64,000 bases of DNA from JBBIWA01 sp037439425 (lineage in GTDB: Bacteria; Acidobacteriota; Blastocatellia; RBC074). How positions within the stretch are numbered: position 1 is the stretch's first letter; every line of letters begins with the position of its first letter. The notes beneath the pieces were generated by a model that worked only from the letters and a program-made list of their open reading frames with translations, was not told where the DNA came from and did not search any database. Made by a program: the position numbers and the translations under genes. The stretch covers positions 1 through 64,000 of the forward strand of contig JBBIWA010000010.1 of assembly GCA_037439425.1 (NCBI GenBank), given 5' to 3'. Below, piece by piece: positions 8,476-17,720 of the stretch.

Positions 8476-9795
8476 ATGACAAAGACACAAGGAATTGGCC
8501 TCGTCGTGACATTGTTTGTTCTCTCCTCAAGCCTGGCCGCTCGAGCACAAACGCCGCCCGCTGCATCACCGCCAGCGTTGACGCTCGACGAGGCGATTCG
8601 CACGGCACTCCAGCAGCATCCGAGCCTGAGGCGTGCGCGCGAGGCGGTTCTGGCCGCCAAGGCGCGCACCGAGCAAGCCAAGTCGGCCTACTACCCACAA
8701 CTGAGCGCCTCGGGATTCGCCAAACAAGGGCTTTCGGGCGCGTCAGGCGCACTGGGGTTGAGAGGCTTGGTCACCTCACCGCTGTTTCGCGACATCGGGG
8801 CCTCTGCCGCGGCCTTCCAGAACATCTATGATTTCGGGCGCACGGCTCATCAGGTGAACGCGAGCCAGTGGGCCGTCACGTCTTTGGAGCACGCGCTGGA
8901 AGCGCAACGAGCCTGGGTGATTCTTAACGTCGAGCGCGCGTATTATACGGCGCTTCAACAGCAACGTCTAGTGCAGGTCGCCGAAAAGACGCTGGCCGAA
9001 CGACAGCTCACCGTGCGGCAGGCTTCGGCGTTTTACCGAGCCCAATTGAAGTCCAAAGTTGACCTGACGCTGGCCGAAGTCGGCGCGGCCAAAGCGGAAT
9101 TGGAGCTGGTTCAGGCGCGCCAGCTCTTGCAAACAGCCTTCGCTGAACTCAACCACGCGATGGGGATGGTCGGTGAACCGGCCTACACGTTGCCAGAGCC
9201 AACGATCACGGTGGAAGTGCCGGCGGAGTTGCCGCCGCTGTTGGCCGAGGCTCAACAACAGCGTCCCGACTTGCTGGCGTTGGAGGCCCAGATCCGAGCC
9301 GATGAAGAGACGCTGGAGCGAGCCAAGAGTAATCGCCGGCCCAAACTCGTGGCGCTGTGGAGCGGCGGGTGGGTGCGGTTCGCCGACCTGTCAATTGGTC
9401 GGCTGATGCTGGGCGCGTTCGGGATCGATCTTCCGATTTTCACGGGTGGTCGGATCAAAAATGAAATTATTGAAGCCGACGCCAACCTGGCGCAAACCCG
9501 GGCCGCGCGCGATGAATTGGCCCAGGATATTCGCGTTCAGGTTCAACGCGCCCACCACGAGTTGCTGAGCGCGATTGAATCCATCCGGGCCAACGAGCAG
9601 GTAGTGGCCCAGAGCCGAGAGGCGCTGCGGCTAGCTGGGCTGCGATATCGCGTGCAACTGGCTTCGTTCGTTGAGTTGACCACGGCGGAGGCGGCGGCCG
9701 CCAGCGCAGAAGCTGAATACGCTCGATCCCTCTACGCTTATAAAGTTGCTGAGGCGATGCTCAGATATGCCACCGGTCGTCCTTATACACCCTGA
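8476..9795 (+). CDS. TolC-family outer-membrane efflux channel
   Basis: 439 residues with a signal peptide ending near ARAQ (residues 22-25). Two repeats of the OEP domain are visible: the first opens TLDEAIRTALQQHPSLRRAR and has a long Ala/Glu/Gln helical stretch; the second opens LLAEAQQQRPDLLALEAQIR and contains GIDLPIFTGGRIKNEI. The structural half-repeat of TolC channels is therefore present and the length is normal. It completes the tripartite pump. AAGGA at 8463-8467 is a weak ribosome site just beyond the inverted-repeat element. Confidence 0.92.
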   Translation: MTKTQGIGLVVTLFVLSSSLAARAQTPPAASPPALTLDEAIRTALQQHPSLRRAREAVLAAKARTEQAKSAYYPQLSASGFAKQGLSGASGALGLRGLVTSPLFRDIGASAAAFQNIYDFGRTAHQVNASQWAVTSLEHALEAQRAWVILNVERAYYTALQQQRLVQVAEKTLAERQLTVRQASAFYRAQLKSKVDLTLAEVGAAKAELELVQARQLLQTAFAELNHAMGMVGEPAYTLPEPTITVEVPAELPPLLAEAQQQRPDLLALEAQIRADEETLERAKSNRRPKLVALWSGGWVRFADLSIGRLMLGAFGIDLPIFTGGRIKNEIIEADANLAQTRAARDELAQDIRVQVQRAHHELLSAIESIRANEQVVAQSREALRLAGLRYRVQLASFVELTTAEAAAASAEAEYARSLYAYKVAEAMLRYATGRPYTP

Positions 9796-9812
9796 CAATC
9801 GTTTGCCAACCC

Positions 9813-10081
9813 GTCAAATGAGTCAATGGGTCAATGAGTCAATGAAAAAAATCCGCAATCCGCAATCCGCAATCGGAGGAAGTGGGTGTTCATCATGGCG
9901 ATTGGAGCCTTGACGGTTCCCTCCTCGGAAAATAACCGCAGAGAACGCAGAGGACGCGGAGAAAAGATGGCTCTCTGCGATCTGTGCGACCTCTGCGGTT
10001 TCATTTTCATTGTTCGTGGCGTGCGATAGCATAGGGCCGATTCCTGCGAAAATAGGTGTGGCGCAAGTTGCCAACTTGCGC
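9813..10081. repeat. Cluster of short repeats in the gap after the TolC gene
   Basis: Four units of (A)GTCAATG at 9813-9844; three units of ATCCGCA at 9851-9874; an inverted pair AACCGCAGAG (9934-9943) / CTCTGCGGTT (9991-10000) enclosing further CGCAGAG words; and the perfect palindrome GCGCAAGTTG-CCAACTTGCGC at 10061-10081. No gene is visible between 9796 and 10118. Confidence 0.55.
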
Positions 10082-10118
10082 TACGTCATTTTCATCGTTC
10101 GTTGTGGGCTCATGGCCC

Positions 10119-10250
10119 ATGGGTGATTCCCTCAAAAATATGAAAATGCTCGGCGGCCAAGCGACCGCCTATATCTGCGAACACTACGCCTGTGAGCCTC
10201 CCACCTCGGACCTGAAAGTCATGGCCCGACTCCTTGACGGGCAGAAGTAG
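10119..10250 (+). pseudogene. C-terminal fragment of a DUF255/YyaL-type thioredoxin-domain protein
   Basis: The frame ending at TAG 10248-10250 encodes GGQATAYICEHYACEPPTSD then LKVMARLLDG. The GxATAYxCxxxxCxxPxxD pattern is the extreme C-terminus of long YyaL/spermatogenesis-associated-20-like proteins (thioredoxin plus alpha/alpha barrel, about 650-700 residues). Nothing upstream matches the rest of the protein, so this is a deletion remnant. It converges on merA with only 7 bp between stops. Confidence 0.5.
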
Positions 10251-10257
10251 CCAGGTT

Positions 10258-11922
10258 CTAGGTGGCGCAGCAGGAGAGCTTGGCCACGTCCCGCTCGAAT
10301 GTCAACGCCGCCAGTTTCAGCCCTTCCACCATCGTCAGGTAGGGGTGGAATGTCTCGACCATGTCTTGCACCGTCAGCCCAAAGCGAATGGCCAGCGTCG
10401 CTTCTTGAATCACCTCACCGGCTTCATCGGCCAGCACGTGTGCCCCAAGCAGTCGCCCCGTGCCCTCTTCAGCGACGAGTTTGATCAGCCCTCGCGTATC
10501 GCGGGCCGCCAGCGCCCGAGGCACGTCTTTCAGATGCAAGACCGCTGTGTTCACCTTCAATCCTTGCGCCCGCGCCTGCGCCTCGGTCAGGCCAACGCTC
10601 GCCACCTGCGGGTCGGTGAAGATGACGTGAGGCAAGGCCGAAAGATCGTAAATCCGCCCCGCTCCTGTCAGTGCATTCTCCGCTGCCATGCCACCGGCGT
10701 AGGCGGCCACGTACACATACATCGGATCACCAATGCAGTCGCCCGCCGCGTAGATGTCCGGATTGGCCGTTTGCAGATGCTCGTTGACCAGAATCTCGCC
10801 GCGCGTGCCGATCCGCACTCCAGCCTCGTCCAGCCCCAGATCGCTTGTATTCGGTCGTCGTCCGGTGGCGATCATCAGTTGCTCGGCCGTGCACGTTTCT
10901 GGCTGACCGTTGATCTCGGCCTGAACCCGATACTCTCCATTGACTCGCTCCACGCTTTGGATTTTCACGCCGGTGCACACTCTGATTTTCTCTCCCTCCA
11001 GATATTCGGTGAGCGCACGACCGATCTCGGGTTCTTCAGCGCCCGCCACATTCGGGCCGCCTTCCAGGATCATCACGCGCACACCGAAGCGGCTAAAGAG
11101 CTGCCCGAGCTCAAGCCCGATGGCTCCGGCTCCGATGACCAGCAGCGAGGCGGGCAACGCCGGAAGGCTCAAAGCGTCCGTGCTGTCCAAGTACCCAGCC
11201 TCTTTCAACCCTGGAATCGGCGGCGCCCACGGACGCGAGCCGGTGGCGATGATGATCTTTCCTGGCGTATAGGTCGTGCCATTGACCGAGACCTGGCGAC
11301 CGCCCGCGAGCCTGGCCCAACCGCGAAGGAGCGTGATGTTAGGATAGACATCCATCACATTGATGTACTTGCCCTGACGCAGTGCCGCCACGAGTTCATC
11401 TTTCTGTTCGACGACGCGCTGCCAATCTGAAGGCGGCGGGCAGGCGGTGAGTCCTTCGAATTTTGGATAGGCGGAGCGGTAGCAGAGTTCGGCGGCTTTG
11501 ATCAAGGTCTTCGAGGGCACGCAGCCGATGTTGACGCAGGTGCCGCCGATGGTGCTGCCCTCAACAATGGCCACCTTCGCGCCTAGCTCGGCACCTTTGA
11601 TCGCCGCCGCAAACGCCGCCGACCCGCCGCCGATAATCATGAGATCGTAATCGGCGCCTTCGGGCCTTGGCGCTCGCCGTTCGCCTTCCAGCGGTCGTCG
11701 TTCACGTACCAGAGCACGATAACCAACGTCTCTGACAGCATTCATCAACGCGTCATCAGCGACCGCCGGTTCAGCGATGACCGTGGCGTGCCCTGAGCGC
11801 CAGCCGGGCACGTGCGCTTCCACAACTCCCGTGACGCTCTTGAGCGCTTCGGTCACATGCCGGGCGCAGCCATCGCAGGTCATCCCTTCAATGCGTAACG
11901 TGAGATGTGTCCTTTCACTCAT
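10258..11922 (-). CDS. merA: Mercuric reductase
   Basis: 554 residues, full length. Reduces Hg(II) to volatile Hg(0) with NADPH and FAD in the cytoplasm. An N-terminal heavy-metal domain carries GMTCDGCARH (Cys16, Cys19). The FAD site is DLMIIGGGSAAFAAA (about 93-107), the redox-active pair is in GGTCVNIGCVPSK (Cys129, Cys134), and the C-terminal KLSCCAT gives the vicinal Cys pair (551-552) that distinguishes MerA from other flavin disulfide reductases. AAGGAGG lies before the ATG. Last gene of the operon running from the MerR-type promoter at 18350; preceded by a broken kinase gene. Confidence 0.97.
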   Translation of the reverse strand: MSERTHLTLRIEGMTCDGCARHVTEALKSVTGVVEAHVPGWRSGHATVIAEPAVADDALMNAVRDVGYRALVRERRPLEGERRAPRPEGADYDLMIIGGGSAAFAAAIKGAELGAKVAIVEGSTIGGTCVNIGCVPSKTLIKAAELCYRSAYPKFEGLTACPPPSDWQRVVEQKDELVAALRQGKYINVMDVYPNITLLRGWARLAGGRQVSVNGTTYTPGKIIIATGSRPWAPPIPGLKEAGYLDSTDALSLPALPASLLVIGAGAIGLELGQLFSRFGVRVMILEGGPNVAGAEEPEIGRALTEYLEGEKIRVCTGVKIQSVERVNGEYRVQAEINGQPETCTAEQLMIATGRRPNTSDLGLDEAGVRIGTRGEILVNEHLQTANPDIYAAGDCIGDPMYVYVAAYAGGMAAENALTGAGRIYDLSALPHVIFTDPQVASVGLTEAQARAQGLKVNTAVLHLKDVPRALAARDTRGLIKLVAEEGTGRLLGAHVLADEAGEVIQEATLAIRFGLTVQDMVETFHPYLTMVEGLKLAALTFERDVAKLSCCAT

Positions 11923-11988
11923 TGTACATGCCTCCTTGTTTAAGGTGTATCAAAACCGGGCACTTCATGCCGTATAAACGGATAAGCA

Positions 11989-12388
11989 TTACGGCGGCTG
12001 GGCCTTGCGCTTACTCATGCACACAACCACCCCACCACCGGGACGAACTGAGAACTCAACTTCGTCCATCAGCGCTCGCATGAGAAAGAGGCCGCGGCCA
12101 CTGAATTTGAGTAGACCTCCCTCGGCACAACAGTCTGGCCGCTTAGCGGGATCAAGCTCCTCGCCTTGGTCGGCCACTTCATAAGGTTAACCTCAAACCA
12201 CTATCCTCATTGTTGCCGTGTGTGATGGCATGGGCGATGGCCTCGCGCACGGCCAGATCAATATTCCCGGCTATTTCTGCGCCGAATCCCGCAAGGTGTA
12301 AAATCTCGGTGATAAACGCCGAGACTGGAGCAATAAGGTCTAAGCAACTACGAATTGTCAAATGGACGGTGTTCTCCCTGAGCTTCAT
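11989..12388 (-). pseudogene. RsbW-like ATPase (anti-sigma kinase), frameshifted
   Basis: The first frame (12388 to about 12179) reads LAVREAIAHAITHGN, the N-box of HATPase_c serine kinases of the RsbW/SpoIIAB group. The second frame (to 11989) reads VADQGEELDP, then SGRGLFLMRALMDEV and PGGGVVVCMSKR, the G-boxes. The frames join near 12180, and about 15-20 residues expected between them are missing, so a small deletion with frameshift is likely. Its ATG overlaps the GH15 stop by 4 bp. Probably inactive unless the shift is a sequencing error. Confidence 0.7.
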
Positions 12389-14796
12389 GACGACCCGCCC
12401 CTGTCCTCTGCCTCAATGTCCACGCTGTAGTCCTGGCCTTCCCATTGTGCCCTATCGGTCCAAAAGAATGTGAACCGAATAGGCGCACGTTGTCCTTCAG
12501 CCACGGGAATATCCACCCAGTAGATGCCCAGGCCGCTAGAGATCGCCGTCGTGTCCCGGAGACTCTGCCATTCATCTACTGTCCAGCGGAGCCGAAAGGG
12601 CGCCGGGGACTGAACGCGCAGCACCTGCCCGGGCGCCACTCGTCGCACCTGACGGTTCGGCTTCCACACCTCAAGGTCCTTACGCCCCCGTCCGGCCCGA
12701 TAACGGGTGGCTACGACGGGGATAAGATCAAACACGTGGCCATCGGCAACGGACCGGAGCAGTTTGATGTATTCGGCGTGTGCCCACATCAGGGGCATGG
12801 CTGAGCCCGCCGGCCGCCCCAAGTATAGGCCCAGCTCGGGTCTGTCGGCTTCGTCCCACACCTGCTCAGGGAGCATCCCGCTTTTCGACGCGAATCCCTC
12901 CATCGCGCGGATGTACGACCGGACATCGCGGCCGGCCGCCAGCTCGTAGTGGGCCCGCTCTCCTGTCAGGAGCGGCCACGCTCTTCCCTTTCCCCATCCT
13001 TGAAACGGGCCGCCATCCGGACGTGTCCCATACCCATCATGGGTGTAGCGGCGCCAGCAAGGACCGAAGGGGGTATCTACTTTGAGCACGGCATCCACGA
13101 CTCGAAGCGAATCCTCGATGAGCGAGTCTCCTGGCCTGCGGATGCCGTAGCGGACCAACTCCAGAAAACCGGCATCGACGATATCTTTTGCTGGAAACTC
13201 TCCAGGCTCGCCTGGTGGCCGATTGCGAATCGCCAACACGCCACGATTCGGATCTTCGTCCGGAGCCGGATCGCTGATATCGGTGGGATGAATACGAATG
13301 TAATGCCTGGGAATCTCCGGCACCAGATCCCCCTGGGTTGTCACCGTCCACCGCTCCACATGGGACTCCAGGAAGTCGGCATACTCTTCGATGAAGATGG
13401 CCGTCTCTTCTTCCCCGCGTGCTCGAGCGAAGTCGGCGGCGCAGATGAGCGCGGCGATCATCGCAGCCAGCGTTGAGGGTGAGTATCCGCTGTTTTCCTC
13501 CCACCGCTCCTGCTGGGTCATCGGCCCTTGCCGAATCAAGAAAGCCGCGGCAGCTCGGACCATCGGGTAAGGGTCGAAATCGCCCAGCGCTTCGGCTTTC
13601 CACAGCCGCCAGGCGAGCATCACCGGAAAAGCTCCCTCGTCAAGCTGGATGCCGCTCCAGTAAGGCGTTCCGTCAAGCCAGAAGTTTTGTGGAAAACCAC
13701 CGTCCGGGCGTTGTGAGCACGCCAGATAGATGAGCGCCCGACGCGGGGTCACTGTATCGCCGCAGGCCAGCAGCCCTGTGGCACTCTGAACCATGTCGCG
13801 GTTCCATACCAGATGATAGCCGCCGAGGTCTTCATCCCCTTTAGCATCTCCCCATGGAATGCTCGCCGAGGCGATCAGAGCGCCCGCAAACGTCTTATCT
13901 TCGTGCGCCAGGAGCAAGCTATGGCTGATATGATAGAGACGTCCCCCGTCACTGGAGTACTTATCCAACGCCGGTATGTCGCAACAGACGCGATGCCACT
14001 GCTCGATGTATCGCTCCCGATGAGCGGCAAAAGGCACACTCAAGGCTTGAGCCAGAGTCGTCACCGCCGCATGTAGTCCGTCGCCAAAGGCCAACCCCAA
14101 GGTGAATTCCTTGTCTTTGGTCATGTCGATCTGCCCAATGACGGCCACATTGCCGTTCTCCGCTCGTTCAAACTGCCAGTCCATCTGAAAGTTGTCCTTG
14201 AGATCTTGCCAGCCATCGCTGAAACCCACGTACCCGCAGGATGTCTTGATAAACCCCACGTTCGCTCCCAGCGCCAGATACGTCCGGCCTTTCCAGGCTA
14301 CGAGGATGTTGTTGCCGGCAACGTGAAACCTTCGGGCTGAGTTGTTCCAGCCGCCCCCCTCCAGATGAGGGGCCAGCAGGGCGTAAACCTGTAAGCGATC
14401 TGACCACTCCGGCGCGGCTTCGATCCGACCCCAGATCAGCACACACGGTTGATGAGGGTCAGCGATGATCTCTTTGACGATTCGATACCGCCCTTCCCTA
14501 TCGGCACTCACGATGCGATAGCCAAGGGTGTTACGCTCGATGTACTCGATCTCGTGAATCAGGTGGCGCTTCTCTTCATGGAAAAAAGTCGCGCCGTCGC
14601 TGATGAGGAATTGGAGATCCCTGATCTGCGGACGGTCTATGGTGGGATAGTACACCTCGTTGAGGATGCCATGTGAGATGGTGAACCAGACGCGGCTTGC
14701 AGTGTTATAGGCCGTTCCCACCCCATCCTTCAAACTGGACGTCCATCGGGGCGGAATCCCCGGATGGCCAAAGGCGTAGCGGTCCTCAGCCGTCAT
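12385..14796 (-). CDS. Glycoside hydrolase family 15 glucoamylase-like protein
   Basis: 803 residues. N-terminal beta-sandwich domain (about 1-270, with SRVWFTISHGILNEVYYP) followed by an alpha/alpha barrel. GGYHLVWNRDMVQSATGLLA marks the substrate site, PYWSGIQLDEGAFPV holds the likely general acid, and MLPEQVWDEADRPELG the likely general base. A C-terminal beta domain (about 700-803) follows. Family members release glucose from the non-reducing ends of alpha-glucans. No signal peptide is seen, so it is probably cytoplasmic. AAGGAGGTGA precedes the ATG, which overlaps the DedA stop by 4 bp. A carbohydrase inside a mercury operon is unusual. Confidence 0.9.
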   Translation of the reverse strand: MTAEDRYAFGHPGIPPRWTSSLKDGVGTAYNTASRVWFTISHGILNEVYYPTIDRPQIRDLQFLISDGATFFHEEKRHLIHEIEYIERNTLGYRIVSADREGRYRIVKEIIADPHQPCVLIWGRIEAAPEWSDRLQVYALLAPHLEGGGWNNSARRFHVAGNNILVAWKGRTYLALGANVGFIKTSCGYVGFSDGWQDLKDNFQMDWQFERAENGNVAVIGQIDMTKDKEFTLGLAFGDGLHAAVTTLAQALSVPFAAHRERYIEQWHRVCCDIPALDKYSSDGGRLYHISHSLLLAHEDKTFAGALIASASIPWGDAKGDEDLGGYHLVWNRDMVQSATGLLACGDTVTPRRALIYLACSQRPDGGFPQNFWLDGTPYWSGIQLDEGAFPVMLAWRLWKAEALGDFDPYPMVRAAAAFLIRQGPMTQQERWEENSGYSPSTLAAMIAALICAADFARARGEEETAIFIEEYADFLESHVERWTVTTQGDLVPEIPRHYIRIHPTDISDPAPDEDPNRGVLAIRNRPPGEPGEFPAKDIVDAGFLELVRYGIRRPGDSLIEDSLRVVDAVLKVDTPFGPCWRRYTHDGYGTRPDGGPFQGWGKGRAWPLLTGERAHYELAAGRDVRSYIRAMEGFASKSGMLPEQVWDEADRPELGLYLGRPAGSAMPLMWAHAEYIKLLRSVADGHVFDLIPVVATRYRAGRGRKDLEVWKPNRQVRRVAPGQVLRVQSPAPFRLRWTVDEWQSLRDTTAISSGLGIYWVDIPVAEGQRAPIRFTFFWTDRAQWEGQDYSVDIEAEDRGGSS

Positions 14797-15482
14797 CGCG
14801 TCACCTCCTTCAAGTCTGAAGTCGGATGCCGACCCGATCGGATCAGCTCCTGATCACCCTTCGGCGGGCCGAACCGCCGCAGCCTATAAATCTTCCAGAA
14901 AAAGTATCCCATCACGCCCACGGCCATCGCTATCGAGAAGAGGGACTTCACCTGCTCGAAACCGGCGATGAGGGATTCCAGGTGACTCCGCAGCCAGTAT
15001 CCCGAGAACGATACCGCGGCCACCCAGAGGAAAGCGCCCGCAGCATCTAAGCCGATGAAATGAAGCAGCCGCATCCGCGCCATACCCGCGACCGGCGGGA
15101 CGAACTGCCGCGCGCCGAAAATAAACTTGGCGAACAGGAGCACACGTCCGCGAAACCGTTCTACATAGCCTCGTGCGCGCTGATGACAATGGCGTGACCC
15201 TAATGTGCAAGAGGTCCAGCGGCAATAGAGTTCCACCGCGCGCTGCTCGTGGGCCTCGGTCACCCTTCGGCCGATGAGAAACATGAGGACGTCACCCAGT
15301 ACGGCAGCACCTGTTCCCAGGAGAATAACCGGTGGAAGATCTATCTTATTATCGAAGCTGAGGGCTCCGGCAATGAGCAGAGCGATCTCGCTCGGAAACG
15401 GAAGACCGACCGTATCCAGCAAGACGCTGACAAAGACAACCCCGTAGCCATAGGACTGGAAGAGCGAAAAGATCTTTCCCAT
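14793..15482 (-). CDS. DedA-family (VTT domain) membrane protein
   Basis: 229 residues. DedA hallmarks: LLDTVGLPFPSEIALLIAGAL near the N-terminus, GDVLMFLIGR, and FAKFIFGARQFVPPVAGMARM (re-entrant Arg/Pro region), with further TM segments at about 140-165 and 175-200. DedA proteins flip or transport membrane lipids or support proton-coupled transport. The central loop is rich in Cys and His (YCRWTSCTLGSRHCHQ), which would fit metal binding, but that loop also occurs in relatives. Overlaps the GH15 start by 4 bp (ATGA), so translation is coupled. Confidence 0.88.
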   Translation of the reverse strand: MGKIFSLFQSYGYGVVFVSVLLDTVGLPFPSEIALLIAGALSFDNKIDLPPVILLGTGAAVLGDVLMFLIGRRVTEAHEQRAVELYCRWTSCTLGSRHCHQRARGYVERFRGRVLLFAKFIFGARQFVPPVAGMARMRLLHFIGLDAAGAFLWVAAVSFSGYWLRSHLESLIAGFEQVKSLFSIAMAVGVMGYFFWKIYRLRRFGPPKGDQELIRSGRHPTSDLKEVTR

Positions 15483-15494
15483 CAGCCGATCACT

Positions 15495-16340
15495 TCAAGT
15501 TCCCTTCAGAAACAGAGCATGCCCAATCATCACCATTCCGACCAGCACGAAGAGAAGCGACAGCCACCGCTTCAGCGCCTCCGATTCGATGCGACTGGCC
15601 AGATAGCTCCCCAGTTGCCCGCCGAGGATGGCTCCGGGAATGGTCCAGAGAGCGAGATTCCAAACCGGCTGGCCAACCAGGATATGTGTACTGGCACCCG
15701 CCATGACGGTCAGGGCCATGGTGAACACAGCGGTCGCGGCCGCGATTCGAACCGGAATTTTGCACCGAAGCACCATCGCCGGCGTGTTCAGTTCGCCGCC
15801 GCCGATGGCGACCAGCCCCGATCCTAATCCCGCGAGCACGCTGGTGCCGAGAAGTTGTCCTTGCTGACATACCTGGTACGAGTAGACACGGCCCTGCCGG
15901 TCAACGAGGTGGCGCACGCCGGGCAATCCAGGATTCAGCATCGTTCCTTGAGCGACAAGTGCGGTCTCGCTCGGTGAGCGATACAGCAGCCAAGCGATGA
16001 TCATGATGGCGCTGCCGAAAATGATCTTCAGTAAAGTCCCCGGCGCCCGCACCGACAGCCATGACCCGAGAATCGCTGCTGGCACAGCTCCCAGAGCCAA
16101 AAACAACGCCAGTTTGTAGTCTATCAGCTTGCGCCGCCCGTAGCCGATCACGCCGCTCGACATACTGAAGACCTCAGTGACCAACGCCGTTCCAATCGCC
16201 GCCTCCGGCGAGAGTTTCAGCACCAGGATGAAAAACGGCCCACAGACGACGTTGCCCCCGACACCACCTATGATCGTCATCGTGCAGCCCAGTGCCACGA
16301 CCGGGAAAGCAAACCAGTACTGAGTGAGATACTCGAACAC
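15495..16340 (-). CDS. TauE/SafE-family membrane transporter
   Basis: 281 residues, eight or so TM segments in two halves. The first half has GCTMTIIGGVGGNVVCGP and AAIGTALVTEVFSMSSGVIG; the second repeats it as GLGSGLVAIGGGELNTPAM, the internal duplication typical of TauE/SafE proteins, which move sulfur oxyanions or other small anions. The start is GTG 16340 without a strong ribosome site, 11 bp after the MerF-like stop. Cysteines occur in VVCGP, YQVCQQG and LRCKIP. In this operon it may move a sulfur compound or the metal itself; that is inference. Confidence 0.85.
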   Translation of the reverse strand: MFEYLTQYWFAFPVVALGCTMTIIGGVGGNVVCGPFFILVLKLSPEAAIGTALVTEVFSMSSGVIGYGRRKLIDYKLALFLALGAVPAAILGSWLSVRAPGTLLKIIFGSAIMIIAWLLYRSPSETALVAQGTMLNPGLPGVRHLVDRQGRVYSYQVCQQGQLLGTSVLAGLGSGLVAIGGGELNTPAMVLRCKIPVRIAAATAVFTMALTVMAGASTHILVGQPVWNLALWTIPGAILGGQLGSYLASRIESEALKRWLSLLFVLVGMVMIGHALFLKGT

Positions 16341-16351
16341 AGGTGTTGCTT

Positions 16352-16585
16352 CTATGGCTCATCCGGATGCGAACTCTTCAGGCCACAACAGGCCCGCCGG
16401 TTTCTGCGTTCTCGCCAAGCCCACACGATCAGGAGGATCGCTGCCGGGACAATCAACCAGCCGAACTCACCGAGCGACGCCGCTGCCCAGAGCAACCCGG
16501 CACCAGCCAGCGTGATGAGCCACGGGCCGAGACAGCAGATGGTCACGGCAACCAAAGCCGGAATGAGGATTTTCCAAGAATTCAT
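16352..16585 (-). CDS. MerF-like small mercuric ion transporter
   Basis: 77 residues, the size of MerF (about 80). Two TM segments (about 5-34 and 40-58). A vicinal Cys pair sits in TM1 (Cys17-Cys18 in VTICCLGP) and a second near the C-terminus (Cys66-Cys67 in RRACCGLK), the same arrangement by which MerF carries Hg(II) across the inner membrane. AGGAGGTGA precedes the ATG. MerT would have three TMs and is absent. Assignment is by architecture and context; overall similarity could not be measured here. Confidence 0.65.
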   Translation of the reverse strand: MNSWKILIPALVAVTICCLGPWLITLAGAGLLWAAASLGEFGWLIVPAAILLIVWAWRERRNRRACCGLKSSHPDEP

Positions 16586-16616
16586 CTGTTCACCTCCTGG
16601 CTGAGTTTTTCCTGCA

Positions 16617-17720
16617 TCATGGAGCTGGCTGAGGCGGTGCGGCCGCTCTTGGCATCACTTCCTGCTCTCTCAGGGATCGCTCCTTTTCTTCCCGAAGCAG
16701 ACCGACGAAGCTCTTTCGATCCGCTGGTTCATTCACCCACCTGAGCGCCACCCATCCGATGGGGATTGCCATCGCTATATGCGCAACAAAAGGCACCGCC
16801 GGGAACCACCAGGGAAAATCGATCATCGGCATCATCACCGGCATCAGCCCCATCATCGCCAGCCACACAAACGCGCCCCAGCCGAAGGCCCACAGCCACC
16901 GCCCTCTTCCGAAAAGGAGCGTGTAGGTGATGCCGAAGGTGGCCCCGATCATGAAATGCCAGAGATAACCCAGTAGCGCCACGCGCCGGTCCGAGAGCCC
17001 GGTCTCCTTCAGCGTCTGAGGATACGAAACCTCGGCGGCTGTGCGAAATTGGGTCATCGGGACCTGAGGCACTTTGTGAAAGAGTTCGATCCCACTGGGG
17101 AACTTCGACCCGCCAGGCGCGCCGCCCATCGTCAGGGCCCCCATGGAGGCCATCATCGTCCCGGCTTGTTCGGTTTCAAGTTCTGAGAGCAAGGACATCT
17201 GCGTCTGAATCATCGCCGCTCTTTTTTCCGCCGGGAGCGCTTCCAGCCCTTTGAGCATCGCGCCCATGAACGCTCGGCGCGAAGTCTCGTCCAAGCTCAC
17301 CAGAAAGTGGACTCTCCTGCGCATCTCCGCTTTTCGCTCCTGGTCGGGAAGCTGAGCAATAAACTGCACAATTTGGGCCATTGTGTTGGTCTGGAACTGA
17401 GGCGCTTTGCCCGAAGCGATGATCCCGAACATGCGGGGCATATCCATGGGGAACGCGCCGATCTTGACGCCGATCAGCCGCACACTGTCCAGAGCCACCG
17501 TTCCCAAGATGCCGCCGATCAACCCCGCCAGGATGAGACGGTGCAGCCCATGCCGTTTCCAGCGCGTGTAGAGAAAAATGGCCAGCAAGAGCAAAAGAAG
17601 CGGCAAGGAAATGAACAGCACCGTCCGGGCCGGAAAGCCAAGGATCCGGTCTGTGGTCAGTGCCACCACCGGCGGCGCTAAGGTAATCAAGGTGGCAAGC
17701 AGTAACAAACAGTCTCTCAT
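16617..17720 (-). CDS. Uncharacterised six-TM membrane protein of the mer-like operon
   Basis: 367 residues from ATG 17720 (GGTGGAGG seven bases upstream; a longer TTG start at 17741 is less likely). Three N-terminal TM segments (about 3-18, 24-45, 53-70), a hydrophilic helical domain (about 85-240, rich in Met, Gln, Glu), three C-terminal TM segments (about 245-270, 278-300, 305-330), and a charged Pro-rich tail. Met-rich runs such as AGTMMASMGALTMGG and MGLMPVMMPM could bind soft metals, but this is inference. No family recognised. Lies between the MerP-like and MerF-like genes. Confidence 0.7.
   Translation of the reverse strand: MRDCLLLLATLITLAPPVVALTTDRILGFPARTVLFISLPLLLLLLAIFLYTRWKRHGLHRLILAGLIGGILGTVALDSVRLIGVKIGAFPMDMPRMFGIIASGKAPQFQTNTMAQIVQFIAQLPDQERKAEMRRRVHFLVSLDETSRRAFMGAMLKGLEALPAEKRAAMIQTQMSLLSELETEQAGTMMASMGALTMGGAPGGSKFPSGIELFHKVPQVPMTQFRTAAEVSYPQTLKETGLSDRRVALLGYLWHFMIGATFGITYTLLFGRGRWLWAFGWGAFVWLAMMGLMPVMMPMIDFPWWFPAVPFVAHIAMAIPIGWVALRWVNEPADRKSFVGLLREEKERSLREQEVMPRAAAPPQPAP

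Noticed and set aside
10234..11430. Long plus-strand open frame of about 398 codons
   Set aside because: Antisense to merA, composition is that of a shadow frame, and no motif is present.
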